This document shows positions 8,844-16,363 of a stretch of 64,000 bases of DNA, piece after piece. Within the stretch, counting starts at the first letter, position 1. Every line of letters begins with the position of its first letter. The notes under the pieces are model-generated. The model did not search any database and was not told where the DNA came from. It was given only the letters and a program-made list of their open reading frames with translations. Where the stretch lies: positions 2,418,001 through 2,482,000 of the forward strand of contig NZ_CP102253.1 in NCBI RefSeq assembly GCF_025145845.1, written 5' to 3'. Origin of the DNA: Alistipes shahii WAL 8301 (GTDB lineage Bacteria; Bacteroidota; Bacteroidia; Bacteroidales; Rikenellaceae). The translations under genes were made by a program, and so were the position numbers.

Positions 8844-9029
8844 ATGGCACATCCTAAACACAAAGTCTCGTCGACGCGACGCGATAAGCGCAGAACCAAC
8901 TACAAGGCTACCGTTCCGACGGTGGTTACCTGCTCGAACTGCGGCGCAGCGGTGCTCTATCACCGTGTATGCCCCGAGTGCGGCTTCTATCGCGGAAAGC
9001 TCGCCATCGAGAAGAAAGCTGCCGAATAA
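8844..9029 (+). CDS. rpmF: 50S ribosomal protein L32
   Basis: 61 residues starting MAHPKHKVSSTRRDKRR, the conserved L32 N terminus. Two CxxC pairs (CSNC and CPEC) form the zinc-binding ribbon, so this is the zinc-bound form. L32 is a structural component of the large subunit. It sits between the DUF177 gene and plsX, the conserved order in many bacteria that couples ribosome and fatty-acid/phospholipid genes. A strong hairpin lies 12 bases after the stop. Confidence 0.97.
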   Translation: MAHPKHKVSSTRRDKRRTNYKATVPTVVTCSNCGAAVLYHRVCPECGFYRGKLAIEKKAAE

Positions 9030-9040
9030 TTCCGGCGCTC

Positions 9041-9076
9041 AAAAGAGTGCATCCCCGCGGGGAGTGCCTCTTTTTT
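9041..9076 (+). terminator. terminator after rpmF
   Basis: AAAAGAGTGC ... CCCCGCGGGG ... GCCTCTTTTTT forms a long stem followed by a T-run. It probably attenuates readthrough into plsX. Confidence 0.75.
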
Positions 9077-9167
9077 AATTTATGAAGGTTCCCTTCCGGC
9101 CGCCTGAATCCCCGGTCGTGCATGTTTTCCGGGGGCGGGTCGGGAGCGGGACAGGATATCAACCAAC

Positions 9168-9179
9168 ACTCGTACGAGT
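9168..9179. promoter_or_regulatory. 12-bp perfect palindrome abutting the plsX start
   Basis: ACTCGTACGAGT ends at the base immediately before ATG 9180. It could be an operator or a small hairpin occluding initiation. Confidence 0.35.
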
Positions 9180-10127
9180 ATGATAAAGATTGGCGTAGAT
9201 GCCATGGGCGGCGATTATGCACCCGAAGCGGCTGTCAAGGGAGCCGTCATGGCGCTCGATGCGATCGGGTCGGACAGCCGTATCGTGCTGTTCGGCGACG
9301 AAGAGAAAATTAAGTCCGTGCTCGCTTCGGAGGGATGTCCCGCCGAGCGGTTCGGAATCGTAGCGACCACCGAGGTGATCGAGATGGGCGACCATCCGGC
9401 CAAGGCTTTCCAGGCCAAGGCGGATTCGAGCATCACGGTCGGGTTCGGCTACCTGGCCAAGGGAGCTGTCGACGGTTTTGCGAGCGCAGGTTCGACCGGC
9501 GCCATGATGGTCGGTTCGATGTATGCCGTCAAACCGATCGAGGGTGTCGTGCGTCCCACGATTTCATCCATCGTTCCCACCATCGCAGGGCGTCCTGCGC
9601 TGCTGCTGGACGTGGGCCTGAATGTGGACTGCAAGCCCGAGGTGCTGGCGCAGTACGGCCTGATCGGCTCGATTTACGCCGAGGCGGTGCTGGGCATCGA
9701 GCGTCCGCGCGTGGCGGTGCTCAACATCGGCGAGGAGGAGACCAAGGGCAACGCCCAGACCAAAGCCACCTATGAACTGCTGAAGGCGGAGAGCCGGATC
9801 AATTTCGTGGGCAATGTCGAGGGTTCCTATCTCTTTTCGGGCAAGGTCGCCGATGTGATCGTCTGCGACGGATTCGTCGGCAACACGGCGCTGAAAATGG
9901 CCGAGGGCCTCTACCGCATCAACACGGCCTTGGGCTGCCGCAATGCCTTCTGGGACGCCATGAATTACGAAAACGTGGGCGGAACACCCGTCCTGGGCGT
10001 CAACGCGCCCGTTATCATCGGTCACGGATGCTCTTCGCCCCAGGCGATCCGGAGCATGATCCTTTCGACCGAACAGGTCATCAAGGCCGATCTGACAGCG
10101 AAACTGCAACGTGCGTTTCAAAATTAA
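9180..10127 (+). CDS. plsX: phosphate acyltransferase PlsX
   Basis: 315 residues. Converts acyl-ACP to acyl-phosphate, the donor for PlsY in phospholipid synthesis; a peripheral membrane enzyme. The N terminus IGVDAMGGDYAPEAAVKGA is the PlsX signature, and the later GSTGAMM and DGFVGNTALK motifs are also typical. Length is slightly below the common 330-350 residues but complete at both ends. ATG 9180 is chosen because the signature begins at residue 4. It is 24 bases upstream of fabH, so the two are cotranscribed and link phospholipid and fatty-acid initiation. Confidence 0.96.
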   Translation: MIKIGVDAMGGDYAPEAAVKGAVMALDAIGSDSRIVLFGDEEKIKSVLASEGCPAERFGIVATTEVIEMGDHPAKAFQAKADSSITVGFGYLAKGAVDGFASAGSTGAMMVGSMYAVKPIEGVVRPTISSIVPTIAGRPALLLDVGLNVDCKPEVLAQYGLIGSIYAEAVLGIERPRVAVLNIGEEETKGNAQTKATYELLKAESRINFVGNVEGSYLFSGKVADVIVCDGFVGNTALKMAEGLYRINTALGCRNAFWDAMNYENVGGTPVLGVNAPVIIGHGCSSPQAIRSMILSTEQVIKADLTAKLQRAFQN

Positions 10128-10151
10128 CCAAAACACGAAAAGCCAAAGCTA

Positions 10152-11156
10152 ATGGGTAAGATAACAGCAGCTATTACGGGTGTGGGACAGTACCTTCCGG
10201 AATATATCCTCACCAACGACGAATTGAGCCGGATGGTCGACACCAACGACGAGTGGATCATGTCGCATACGGGTATCAAGACGCGCCATATCCTCAAGGG
10301 CGAGGGTATCGGCAGCTCCTACATGGGCGCCCGTGCGGTCATCAATTTGTTGGATAAGACGGGGGTGGACCCCATGGAGATTGACGTGGTGATCTGCGCC
10401 ACGGTGACCCCCGACATGTTCTTCCCCTCGACGGGTAACCTGATCGCCGACCAGGCTGGCTGCAAGAACGCCTTCGCGTTCGACGTTTCGGCAGCTTGCA
10501 GCGGCTTCCTGTTCGCCCTGACCACCGGCGCGAAGTTCATCGAGGCCGGCACGAGCAAGAAGGTCATCGTCGTGGGCGCCGACAAAATGTCGTCGATCGT
10601 CGACTATACCGACCGTTCGACCTGCCCGCTCTTCGGCGACGCTGCCGCCGCCGTGCTGCTGGAAGCCAATACCGAAGGTCTCGGAGTCGTGGATTCGATC
10701 CTGCATTCCGACGGCTCGGGCGAGATGCAGCTCTACATGAAGGCGGGCGGTTCGCGCTACCCGGCTTCGGTCGAAACCGTGCAGAACAACTGGCACACGA
10801 TCATGTGGGACGGCCACGCCGTGTTCAAGGCTGCCGTGTCGAAGATGTCCGACGTTTCGGTGGAGATGATGGAGCGTCACAACCTCAAGGGCGAGGATAT
10901 CCGTTTCCTGGTTCCCCATCAGGCCAACCTGCGCATCATCGACGCCACGGCGCGCCGTATGGGCATCACGCAGGACAAGTGCATGATCAACATCGACCGC
11001 AACGGTAATACCACGGCCGCCACGATTCCTTCGTGTCTTTGCGACTACGAGAGCCAGTTGCGCAAGGGCGACAACCTCATTCTGTCGGCTTTCGGCGGCG
11101 GATATACCTGGGGTGCGACCTATGTGAAGTGGGCCTACGACGGCCTGAAGGCATAA
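10152..11156 (+). CDS. fabH: 3-oxoacyl-ACP synthase III
   Basis: 334 residues. Condenses an acyl-CoA primer with malonyl-ACP to start fatty-acid elongation. The catalytic triad is visible: C116 in SAACSGFLF, H256 in VPHQANLRI, and N286 in NGNTTAATIP. Length is typical. It is the last gene of the DUF177-rpmF-plsX-fabH cluster and is followed by a strong terminator. Nothing unusual in sequence; codon use is core-like. Confidence 0.97.
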   Translation: MGKITAAITGVGQYLPEYILTNDELSRMVDTNDEWIMSHTGIKTRHILKGEGIGSSYMGARAVINLLDKTGVDPMEIDVVICATVTPDMFFPSTGNLIADQAGCKNAFAFDVSAACSGFLFALTTGAKFIEAGTSKKVIVVGADKMSSIVDYTDRSTCPLFGDAAAAVLLEANTEGLGVVDSILHSDGSGEMQLYMKAGGSRYPASVETVQNNWHTIMWDGHAVFKAAVSKMSDVSVEMMERHNLKGEDIRFLVPHQANLRIIDATARRMGITQDKCMINIDRNGNTTAATIPSCLCDYESQLRKGDNLILSAFGGGYTWGATYVKWAYDGLKA

Positions 11157-11173
11157 ACGGGGCGATCCCCGGC

Positions 11174-11206
11174 AAAAGGCGGAAACATCGGTTTCCGCCT
11201 TTTTTT
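11174..11206 (+). terminator. terminator after fabH
   Basis: AAAAGGCGGAAAC / GTTTCCGCCTTTTT stem with ATCG loop and a seven-base T-run. Confidence 0.9.
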
Positions 11207-11295
11207 GTTCGTTTTCGCGGAATTTTTTTATCTTTGGAGCCGTAACGCCCCTTTTATATCAGTAGGCGGTTTTACGGAATCTTGTACGGTTCTGT

Positions 11296-11327
11296 TTTGC
11301 AACCCATTCGACTTTTTCGTATCTTTG
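11296..11327 (+). promoter_or_regulatory. promoter of the glycosyltransferase gene
   Basis: TTTG (11296-11299) and TATCTTTG (11320-11327), 20 bp apart. It places transcription start near 11334, so the coding start must be ATG 11348 rather than the in-frame starts further upstream. Confidence 0.7.
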
Positions 11328-11347
11328 TTGAGCTAAACCCATTGCCG

Positions 11348-12325
11348 ATGAACCGTCTGAACCGTATTTTTCACAACAAACAGATCAAACTGTTTTGGTT
11401 CCTGCGGAGTTTCGCGCGTTACCTTACGCCGAAACGGTTGTTGCAGTCCCGTCTGGACCGGGTACTCGCCGAGGCGGAACGCCGCCCCGACTGGGAGTAC
11501 ATCTGCCGGCGGGCGGATTATTACAACAAACTGTCGCCTGCGCCTGCGACCCCCCCCCGCGAAGGGCTGCGTCCGTTAGGCGACCACAAGTTCCGCCGGG
11601 GCGTCAAGACGGCTTATTTCTTCGATACCTACGAGTTCACCCGCTGGTTCAGCGACCGCCTGCTGTGGAATACCGTTCCCGGGGACGTGACGACGGTTCC
11701 CGACGTGCCGTCGATCGTCAAGAGCAGGCCGATCTGCGGCGACAACGCCAATTCGGTGCTGCTGAACCTCGACAAGGTTCGCCATTTCATCTTCCTGCGG
11801 GACGACATTCCGTTCCGGAAGAAGTCGGACAAGGCGATTTTCCGGCTGGCGATCACGCGGCGTCCCCACCGCGAACGTTTCATGCGCATGTATTTCGGTT
11901 CGGAGTGCTGCGATGCCGGCATCTCGACGCCCCGTCCCGAATATCCCCCGGAGTGGACCAAACCCCATATTTCGATGTACGACCACCTGAACTACAAGTT
12001 CATTCTGGCGATCGAGGGCTACGACGTGGCGACGAACCTCAAGTGGATCATGTCGTCGAACTCGCTGGCCGTGATGCCCCGTCCGACCTACGAGACGTGG
12101 TTCATGGAGGGCACGCTCATCCCCGGTTACCACTACGTCGAGATCCGGCCCGACTATTCCGACCTCGAAGAGCGGATGCGCTACTACATCGAGCATCCGG
12201 ACGAGGCCGAGGCGATCATCGCGCATGCGCACGAATACGTCGCGCAGTTCCGCGACCGCCGGCGCGAAAAGATCATTTCACTGCTGGTCTTGCAGAATTA
12301 TTTCCGGCGCACCGGGCAGCGCTGA
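11348..12325 (+). CDS. GT90/CAP10-like glycosyltransferase
   Basis: About 325 residues, cytoplasmic, no signal peptide. The C-terminal half has the pattern of the glycosyltransferase 90 (CAP10/LPS-modifying) family: YKFILAIEGYDVATNLKW, MSSNSLAV, then ETWFMEGTLIPGYHYVEI, and a helix of the YYIEHPDEAEAII type. Such enzymes add sugars (often xylose or glucose) to surface glycans; the sugar and acceptor here are unknown. It has its own promoter and stands alone between fabH and a two-component system, so no polysaccharide cluster supports a specific pathway. Codon use is core-like. Confidence 0.75.
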   Translation: MNRLNRIFHNKQIKLFWFLRSFARYLTPKRLLQSRLDRVLAEAERRPDWEYICRRADYYNKLSPAPATPPREGLRPLGDHKFRRGVKTAYFFDTYEFTRWFSDRLLWNTVPGDVTTVPDVPSIVKSRPICGDNANSVLLNLDKVRHFIFLRDDIPFRKKSDKAIFRLAITRRPHRERFMRMYFGSECCDAGISTPRPEYPPEWTKPHISMYDHLNYKFILAIEGYDVATNLKWIMSSNSLAVMPRPTYETWFMEGTLIPGYHYVEIRPDYSDLEERMRYYIEHPDEAEAIIAHAHEYVAQFRDRRREKIISLLVLQNYFRRTGQR

Positions 12326-12334
12326 TTCCCGGCA

Positions 12335-12369
12335 TTTCAGTTTCCTTTCGGATTCGGGCCGTAATTTCG
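12335..12369 (+). promoter_or_regulatory. predicted response-regulator site and promoter of the two-component operon
   Basis: Two TTTC(A/G)G half-sites 11 bp apart (12335-12340, 12346-12351), then ATTCGGGCCG and a -7-like TAATTTCG (12362-12369). The same arrangement with identical spacing precedes the PepSY-like gene (14452-14486). A 7-bp hairpin (CCCGTCT/AGACGGG, 12370-12386) follows in the leader. Confidence 0.55.
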
Positions 12370-12473
12370 CCCGTCTGAAAGACGGGTTTCGGAGGGCGGT
12401 GGCGGGCCGCGGGTTTCAAGACCGGATTTTCGCCCCTCCCCCTGTCCCGAGAAACGAGAAAAAGGAGTGTATT

Positions 12474-13151
12474 ATGAAGATACTCATTGTTGAAGACGAA
12501 CCCTCCCTGCGGGAGATCATGGTCCGGACGCTGACCCGGGAGCAGTACGTCGTCGAGCAGGCCGCCGATTACGCCGCGGCGCTCGACAAGATCGCCGCAT
12601 ACGACTACGACTGCATCCTGCTGGACATCATGCTGCCCGGCGGCAGCGGCCTGCGGCTGCTCGAAGAGCTGAAGAGGCGTCGCAGCCCGGCTGCGGTGAT
12701 CATCATTTCGGCCCGCGATTCCCTCGACGACAAGATCGAGGGGTTGGAACTCGGCGCCGACGACTACCTTTCCAAGCCGTTCCACCTGGCGGAATTGAGC
12801 GCCCGCATCCGCAGCGTCCTGCGCCGTCACCAGCGCGGCGGTTACGAGAGCCTCGACGCGGGCAACGTGCGCCTGTGGCCCGACAGCCGCCGGGTCGAGG
12901 TGGCGGGCCGCGAGGTGGAGCTGCTGCGCAAGGAGTACGACATCCTCCACTACTTCATGTCCCGCCCCAACCACACGGTCGACAAGACCGCGCTGGCCGA
13001 AGGGGTCTGGGGCGACCATATCGACCAGGCCGACAATTTCGATTTCGTCTATGCGCAGATGAAGAACCTGCGCCGCAAGCTCCACGATGCGGGCGCCGAC
13101 ATCGAGATCCGCGCAGTCTACGGCTTCGGCTATAAACTCGTACAGCCGTGA
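12474..13151 (+). CDS. OmpR/PhoB-family response regulator
   Basis: 225 residues. Receiver domain (1-120) with acidic pocket E7-D8, phosphoacceptor D51 (CILLDIMLPGG), and the conserved K in DYLSKPF. The C-terminal winged helix (about 128-225) contains LLRKEYDILHYF and ends RAVYGFGYKL, typical of OmpR/PhoB proteins. ATG 12474 is chosen because the receiver strand begins at residue 2; the longer open frame upstream has no homologous sequence. The gene overlaps the kinase start by four bases (GTGA). The upstream repeats suggest autoregulation, and the same repeats at 14452 make the PepSY-like gene a likely target. Confidence 0.93.
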   Translation: MKILIVEDEPSLREIMVRTLTREQYVVEQAADYAAALDKIAAYDYDCILLDIMLPGGSGLRLLEELKRRRSPAAVIIISARDSLDDKIEGLELGADDYLSKPFHLAELSARIRSVLRRHQRGGYESLDAGNVRLWPDSRRVEVAGREVELLRKEYDILHYFMSRPNHTVDKTALAEGVWGDHIDQADNFDFVYAQMKNLRRKLHDAGADIEIRAVYGFGYKLVQP

Positions 13152-14428
13152 AACTGGTTTACCGCATCCTGCTGCACCTTTCGTGGGCGCTGTCGCTGCT
13201 TCTGGCGGCATGGGCCGTGTTGTTTTACTTCACGCTGATCGACGAGATCAACGACGAGGTGGACGACGCGCTCGAAGCTCGTGCCGAAGTGATCGTCAAG
13301 CGGGTTCTGGCCGGACGGGAGCTTCCCGTTCCGGCGGACGAGGGCAACAACGGCTATTTCCTGCACGAAGTGTCGCCCCAATATGCCGCCGCACAGCACC
13401 ACGAACGCTATTCCGACGAGGAGATTTTCATTCCCGAACGCGACGACAAGGAGCCGGCCCGCGTGCTGCGCAAGTTGTTCCGCGACGGCGCGGGGCAATG
13501 GCGCGAGCTGACGGTGATGACTCCGACCATCGAGAAGGACGACCTCCGGGAGTCGATCCTCCGGTGGATGGTCTGCCTCTACCTCTTCCTGCTGCTGATG
13601 ATCCTGCTGGTCACGGTCATCGTGCTCTACCGCACGATGCGGCCGCTCTACGCCCTGCTGCGGTGGCTCGACGGTTACACCGTGGGGGCGCGGAATGCGC
13701 CGCTGGCCGTCGAGACCTCCGTCACGGAGTTCCGGAAACTCAACGATGCCGCGCGCCGCTATGCCGAGCGGGCCGAGTCGTCGTTCGAGCGGCAGAAACA
13801 GTTCATCGGCAACGCCTCGCACGAGATGCAGACTCCGCTGGCGGTCTGCCGCAACCGGTTGGAAATGCTGGTCGACGATGCGCATGCGCTCACCGGGGAG
13901 CAGTTGGGCGAGATCGCCAAGGTGCAGCGGACGCTGGACTACCTCGTGCGGCTCAACCGTTCGCTGCTGCTGCTGTCGAAGATCGACAACGGCCAGTTCC
14001 CCGAGGCCGAAGAGGTCGACGTGAACGCACTGGTGCGCCGCACGGCCGAGGACATGGAGGAGATTTACGCCTACCGCAGCATGCGCTTTGCGCTCGTGGA
14101 CGAGGGGCCGCTCACGGCGCGGATGAATCCGTCGCTGGCCGGGAGCGTGGTCGCCAACCTGCTGAAAAACGCATTCGTTCACGGCGACGAGGGCGGCGAG
14201 GTGACGGTGCGCGTCGCTCCGCGTCGCTTCACGGTCTGCAACAGCGGTGCGGGCGGTCCGCTCGACGCCGGGCGTATCTTCGACCGGTTCTATCAGGGAA
14301 CGAAGAAGGAGGGTTCTACGGGGCTGGGCCTTGCCGTGGTCGACGCAGTCTGCCGTCTCTACGGGTTGAAGGTGTCCTATTCTTATAAGGAGGGGCGGCA
14401 TTGCTTCGCGGTCGATTTCCCGGCGTGA
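13148..14428 (+). CDS. sensor histidine kinase
   Basis: 426 residues from a GTG start that overlaps the regulator stop. Two membrane segments (about 7-28 and 142-166) flank a periplasmic sensor region of about 115 residues. The dimerization/phosphorylation box is NASHEMQTPL with H225. Catalytic domain motifs are visible: VVANLLKNAFVHG (N box) and GLGLAVVDAV (G2 box). HAMP-like sequence follows the second membrane segment. The signal is unknown. In Bacteroidota, kinase-regulator pairs next to PepSY-like periplasmic proteins are recurrent, and the shared promoter motif here supports a functional link. Confidence 0.93.
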   Translation: MKLVYRILLHLSWALSLLLAAWAVLFYFTLIDEINDEVDDALEARAEVIVKRVLAGRELPVPADEGNNGYFLHEVSPQYAAAQHHERYSDEEIFIPERDDKEPARVLRKLFRDGAGQWRELTVMTPTIEKDDLRESILRWMVCLYLFLLLMILLVTVIVLYRTMRPLYALLRWLDGYTVGARNAPLAVETSVTEFRKLNDAARRYAERAESSFERQKQFIGNASHEMQTPLAVCRNRLEMLVDDAHALTGEQLGEIAKVQRTLDYLVRLNRSLLLLSKIDNGQFPEAEEVDVNALVRRTAEDMEEIYAYRSMRFALVDEGPLTARMNPSLAGSVVANLLKNAFVHGDEGGEVTVRVAPRRFTVCNSGAGGPLDAGRIFDRFYQGTKKEGSTGLGLAVVDAVCRLYGLKVSYSYKEGRHCFAVDFPA

Positions 14429-14451
14429 AAAAAATGCAGGAAATCCGCTTT

Positions 14452-14486
14452 TTTCAGATTCGTTTCAGTTTCGGGCCGCAACTTTG
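14452..14486 (+). promoter_or_regulatory. second copy of the regulator motif, PepSY-like gene promoter
   Basis: TTTCAG half-sites at 14452-14457 and 14463-14468 (11 bp apart), TTTCGGGCCG, then the -7-like CAACTTTG (14479-14486). Spacing from first half-site to -7 box is 27 bases, identical to the site at 12335. Confidence 0.55.
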
Positions 14487-14517
14487 CAGTACGAAATTCA
14501 ATTAAAACACTACGATT

Positions 14518-14961
14518 ATGAAAAAGTTCACGATTCTTCTCGCTTCGCTGGCCGTCATGGCCTCTTCGGTTCCCGCTTTCGCCGGTAAAGACCGGATCAT
14601 CACCGTCGGCGAACTTCCCGCCGTTGCGCAACAGTTCGTCCAGACCCACTTCAAGGCTGTCGAGGTCTCCTACGCCAAAGTCGACGAGGAACTGTTCGAC
14701 AAGGATTACAAGGTGGTCTTCGTCAACGGCTCGAAGGTCGAGTTCGCCAAGGACGGAGCGTGGAAGGAGGTCGACTGCAAGTACGGCGAGGTTCCCGCAG
14801 CCATCGTTCCGCAGCAGATCCGCGACTATGTCGCCAAGAACTTCGCAGGCCGCAAGATCGTCTCGATCGACCGCGACAAGCGCGACTGGGAGGTGAAGCT
14901 CGACAACGGTCTCGACCTGAAATTCGACCTTCAGTTCCGCCTGATCGAGATCGACGACTGA
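14518..14961 (+). CDS. periplasmic PepSY-like (DUF2874) protein
   Basis: 147 residues with a cleavable signal peptide (MKKFTILLASLAVMASSVPAFA, cut near residue 22). The mature part is two alpha-beta repeats with KVVFVNGSKVEFAKDGAWKEVDC and a second WEVKLDNGLDLKFD segment. This is the pattern of the PepSY-like/BLIP-fold family common in Bacteroidota periplasm. Function is unknown; periplasmic inhibitors or sensors of the cognate kinase have been proposed for such genes. It shares its promoter motif with the adjacent two-component operon and has its own terminator. Confidence 0.85.
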   Translation: MKKFTILLASLAVMASSVPAFAGKDRIITVGELPAVAQQFVQTHFKAVEVSYAKVDEELFDKDYKVVFVNGSKVEFAKDGAWKEVDCKYGEVPAAIVPQQIRDYVAKNFAGRKIVSIDRDKRDWEVKLDNGLDLKFDLQFRLIEIDD

Positions 14962-14985
14962 TCCGCATTCCGCTGAAAACCATCC

Positions 14986-15024
14986 GACGGCGCCCGAATA
15001 CGTATTCGGACGCCGTCTATTTTG
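14986..15024 (+). terminator. terminator after the PepSY-like gene
   Basis: GACGGCG...CCGAATAC / GTATTCGG...CGCCGTC stem followed by TATTTTGTTTT. Confidence 0.8.
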
Positions 15025-15072
15025 TTTTATAATGTCTCGCCATTTCGATATAAAATAATTTGATGACTATTT

Positions 15073-15110
15073 TGATACAAATCACGAAAAACTATTGTAT
15101 ATTTGTATCA
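15073..15110. promoter_or_regulatory. perfect 10-bp inverted repeat in the ferritin promoter
   Basis: TGATACAAAT (15073-15082) and ATTTGTATCA (15101-15110) are perfect inverted copies 18 bp apart. A TATATTTG -7 box (15098-15105) overlaps the right arm. A repressor or activator dimer binding both arms would control ferritin, plausibly in response to iron or oxidants; the factor is not identifiable. Confidence 0.5.
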
Positions 15111-15148
15111 CGAACGATGATAAACCGCAAACTTAAAACAATACAGTT

Positions 15149-15673
15149 ATGTTAAGCAAGAAATTACACGAAGCGATGAACGCGCAGATCAATGCCGAGC
15201 TTTGGTCGGCCTATCTCTATCTTTCGATGTCGATGGACGCCGAGGCCAAGGGGCTGAAGGGTGTCGCCAACTGGTTCTACGTACAGTTCCAGGAGGAGCA
15301 GGACCATGCGCGGATCTTTATGAACTACATTCTCTCGCGCGACGCCGAGGTGAAGCTGCTCCCGATCGAGGAGGTGCGCACTGCTTGGACTTCGCCGCTG
15401 GAGATGTTCCAGGACACGCTGGTCCATGAGAAGGAGGTTACGGCCATGATCAACAATCTGGCCGCCATCGCCGCCGAGGACAAGGATTACGCTTCGTCGA
15501 ACATGCTCGTCTGGTTCGTCGACGAGCAGGTCGAGGAGGAGGAGTCGGCACGCGAGATGATCACCGCCTGCGAGGCCGTCGAAGGCAACAAGTTCGGGCT
15601 GTACATGCTCGACAAGGAGCTGGCCGCCCGCACCTACACGCAGGCTTCGCCGCTGGCGACCGCCAACGCATAA
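15149..15673 (+). CDS. ftnA: non-heme ferritin
   Basis: 174 residues, a four-helix-bundle iron-storage protein that assembles as a 24-mer. Ferroxidase ligands are recognisable: E17 in NAELWSAYLYL, E50 and H53 in FQEEQDHARIF, E94 in LVHEKEVTAMIN, and Q/E residues in DEQVEEE. Length and motifs match bacterial FtnA. The gene is monocistronic with its own inverted-repeat promoter and a strong terminator. In anaerobes it stores iron and limits oxidative damage. Confidence 0.95.
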   Translation: MLSKKLHEAMNAQINAELWSAYLYLSMSMDAEAKGLKGVANWFYVQFQEEQDHARIFMNYILSRDAEVKLLPIEEVRTAWTSPLEMFQDTLVHEKEVTAMINNLAAIAAEDKDYASSNMLVWFVDEQVEEEESAREMITACEAVEGNKFGLYMLDKELAARTYTQASPLATANA

Positions 15674-15706
15674 ACGAAAGTTTTTGTCATAGTTATTTAT
15701 AGTGGG

Positions 15707-15736
15707 TCCGGCCTCCGAAAGGGGGCCGGATTTTTT
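15707..15736 (+). terminator. ferritin terminator
   Basis: TCCGGCCTCC / GGGGGCCGGA stem with GAAA tetraloop and TTTTTT. Confidence 0.93.
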
Positions 15737-15764
15737 GGTTAGTCGGATTATTTGACTATCTTCG
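15734..15764 (+). promoter_or_regulatory. orphan promoter leading into non-coding DNA
   Basis: TTTG (15734-15737) and TATCTTCG (15757-15764) with a 19-bp spacer, directly after the ferritin terminator. No protein frame follows for 600 bases, so it probably drives a non-coding transcript starting near 15770. Confidence 0.5.
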
Positions 15765-15769
15765 CAATA

Positions 15770-16030
15770 GAAAATAGAAACAAAGGTTAAGACAAACCTT
15801 TATACTTATGGTAAACTTGCGACTGTCGTAGTAATACGGCTTTATTCACGGTATAAATTTTGTCTGAAACTTGAGCCTTGTCCCTGCCCGTTCGGGCGGG
15901 GGACAGGCTTGGGCGTAGGAAAAACTACCGTGAAGGGCTCGCAAGGCCTACCATAAGGAGTTAGTACCTGCGTCCTTGCTTTTTTATAGGAGGACTGCCC
16001 TGCGGGCGGCGGCGTGAGAACGGACCAGGT
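15770..16030 (+). ncRNA. candidate non-coding RNA containing repeat copy 1
   Basis: From the orphan promoter the sequence is rich in stems: AAAGGT/ACCTTT (15782-15787 with 15796-15801), a CCTGCCCG/CGGGCGGGG hairpin just before 15905, and a closing pair GGGCGTAGG with CCTGCGTCC followed by TTGCTTTTTT. The last looks like a terminator. The segment 15905-16030 recurs at 16195-16320. I do not recognise it as tmRNA, RNase P RNA or SRP RNA. Confidence 0.4.
15905..16030. repeat. 126-bp intergenic repeat, copy 1
   Basis: Starts AGGCTTGGGCGTA and continues through ACCTGCGTCCTTGC, TTTTTTATAGGAGGACTG and CGGCGGCGTGAGAAC. Copy 2 is 290 bp downstream at about 85% identity by eye, with near-identical length. 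Conservation continues about 50 bases past the T-run, which is unusual for a simple terminator. Confidence 0.75.
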
Positions 16031-16039
16031 ACATGACTT

Positions 16040-16155
16040 GTGCGGAAGGAATGTAACCCGGTCCGGCTTTTGGGAGATTCTTCATGGAATTTCCGGACAA
16101 AGCAAAATGAGGCGTCACTGTTTGTTCGCCGGGCCGGGTTCCTTCCGCATTTTTT
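16040..16155. repeat. long inverted repeat between the two repeat copies
   Basis: GCGGAAGGAA...CCCGGTCCGGC (about 16040-16065) pairs with GCCGGGCCGGGTTCCTTCCGC (16128-16148), followed by ATTTTTTTATAG. The loop is about 60 bases and has no recognisable gene. Confidence 0.55.
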
Positions 16156-16194
16156 TATAGTCTCGTCCGGCGGCTTCGGCTTTGGACGGAATAT

Positions 16195-16320
16195 AGGCTT
16201 GGGCGTAAGGGCAACTCACCGTGTTAAGGCTCGCGAGGCCGACCAATAGGGGTTGTACCTGCGTCCTTGCTTTTTTATAGGAGGACTGCCCTGCGGTCGG
16301 CGGCGTGAGAACAGATCGGG
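16195..16320. repeat. 126-bp intergenic repeat, copy 2
   Basis: Second copy of the 15905-16030 unit. It keeps the GGGCGTA...CCTGCGTCC pair, the TTTTTTATAGGAGGACTGCC block and the GGCGTGAGAAC end, with scattered substitutions in the loops. It is also preceded by a G/C-rich hairpin (GTCC...GGAC, 16165-16188). Confidence 0.75.
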
Positions 16321-16363
16321 TTCCTGCCGCACGTCTTTTCTCCCTGCCGGCAGGAACCCGGTC
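16314..16363 (-). terminator. 16-bp hairpin at the end of the GNAT gene
   Basis: GATCGGGTTCCTGCCG (16314-16329) pairs with CGGCAGGAACCCGGTC (16348-16363), one G-T pair, 18-base loop. It overlaps the GNAT stop codon and may terminate the minus-strand operon or form the tail of repeat copy 2. Confidence 0.55.

Noticed and set aside
15770..16320. tmRNA, RNase P RNA or SRP RNA
   Set aside because: Conserved core sequences of these RNAs were not found, and none of them occurs as two 126-bp copies.
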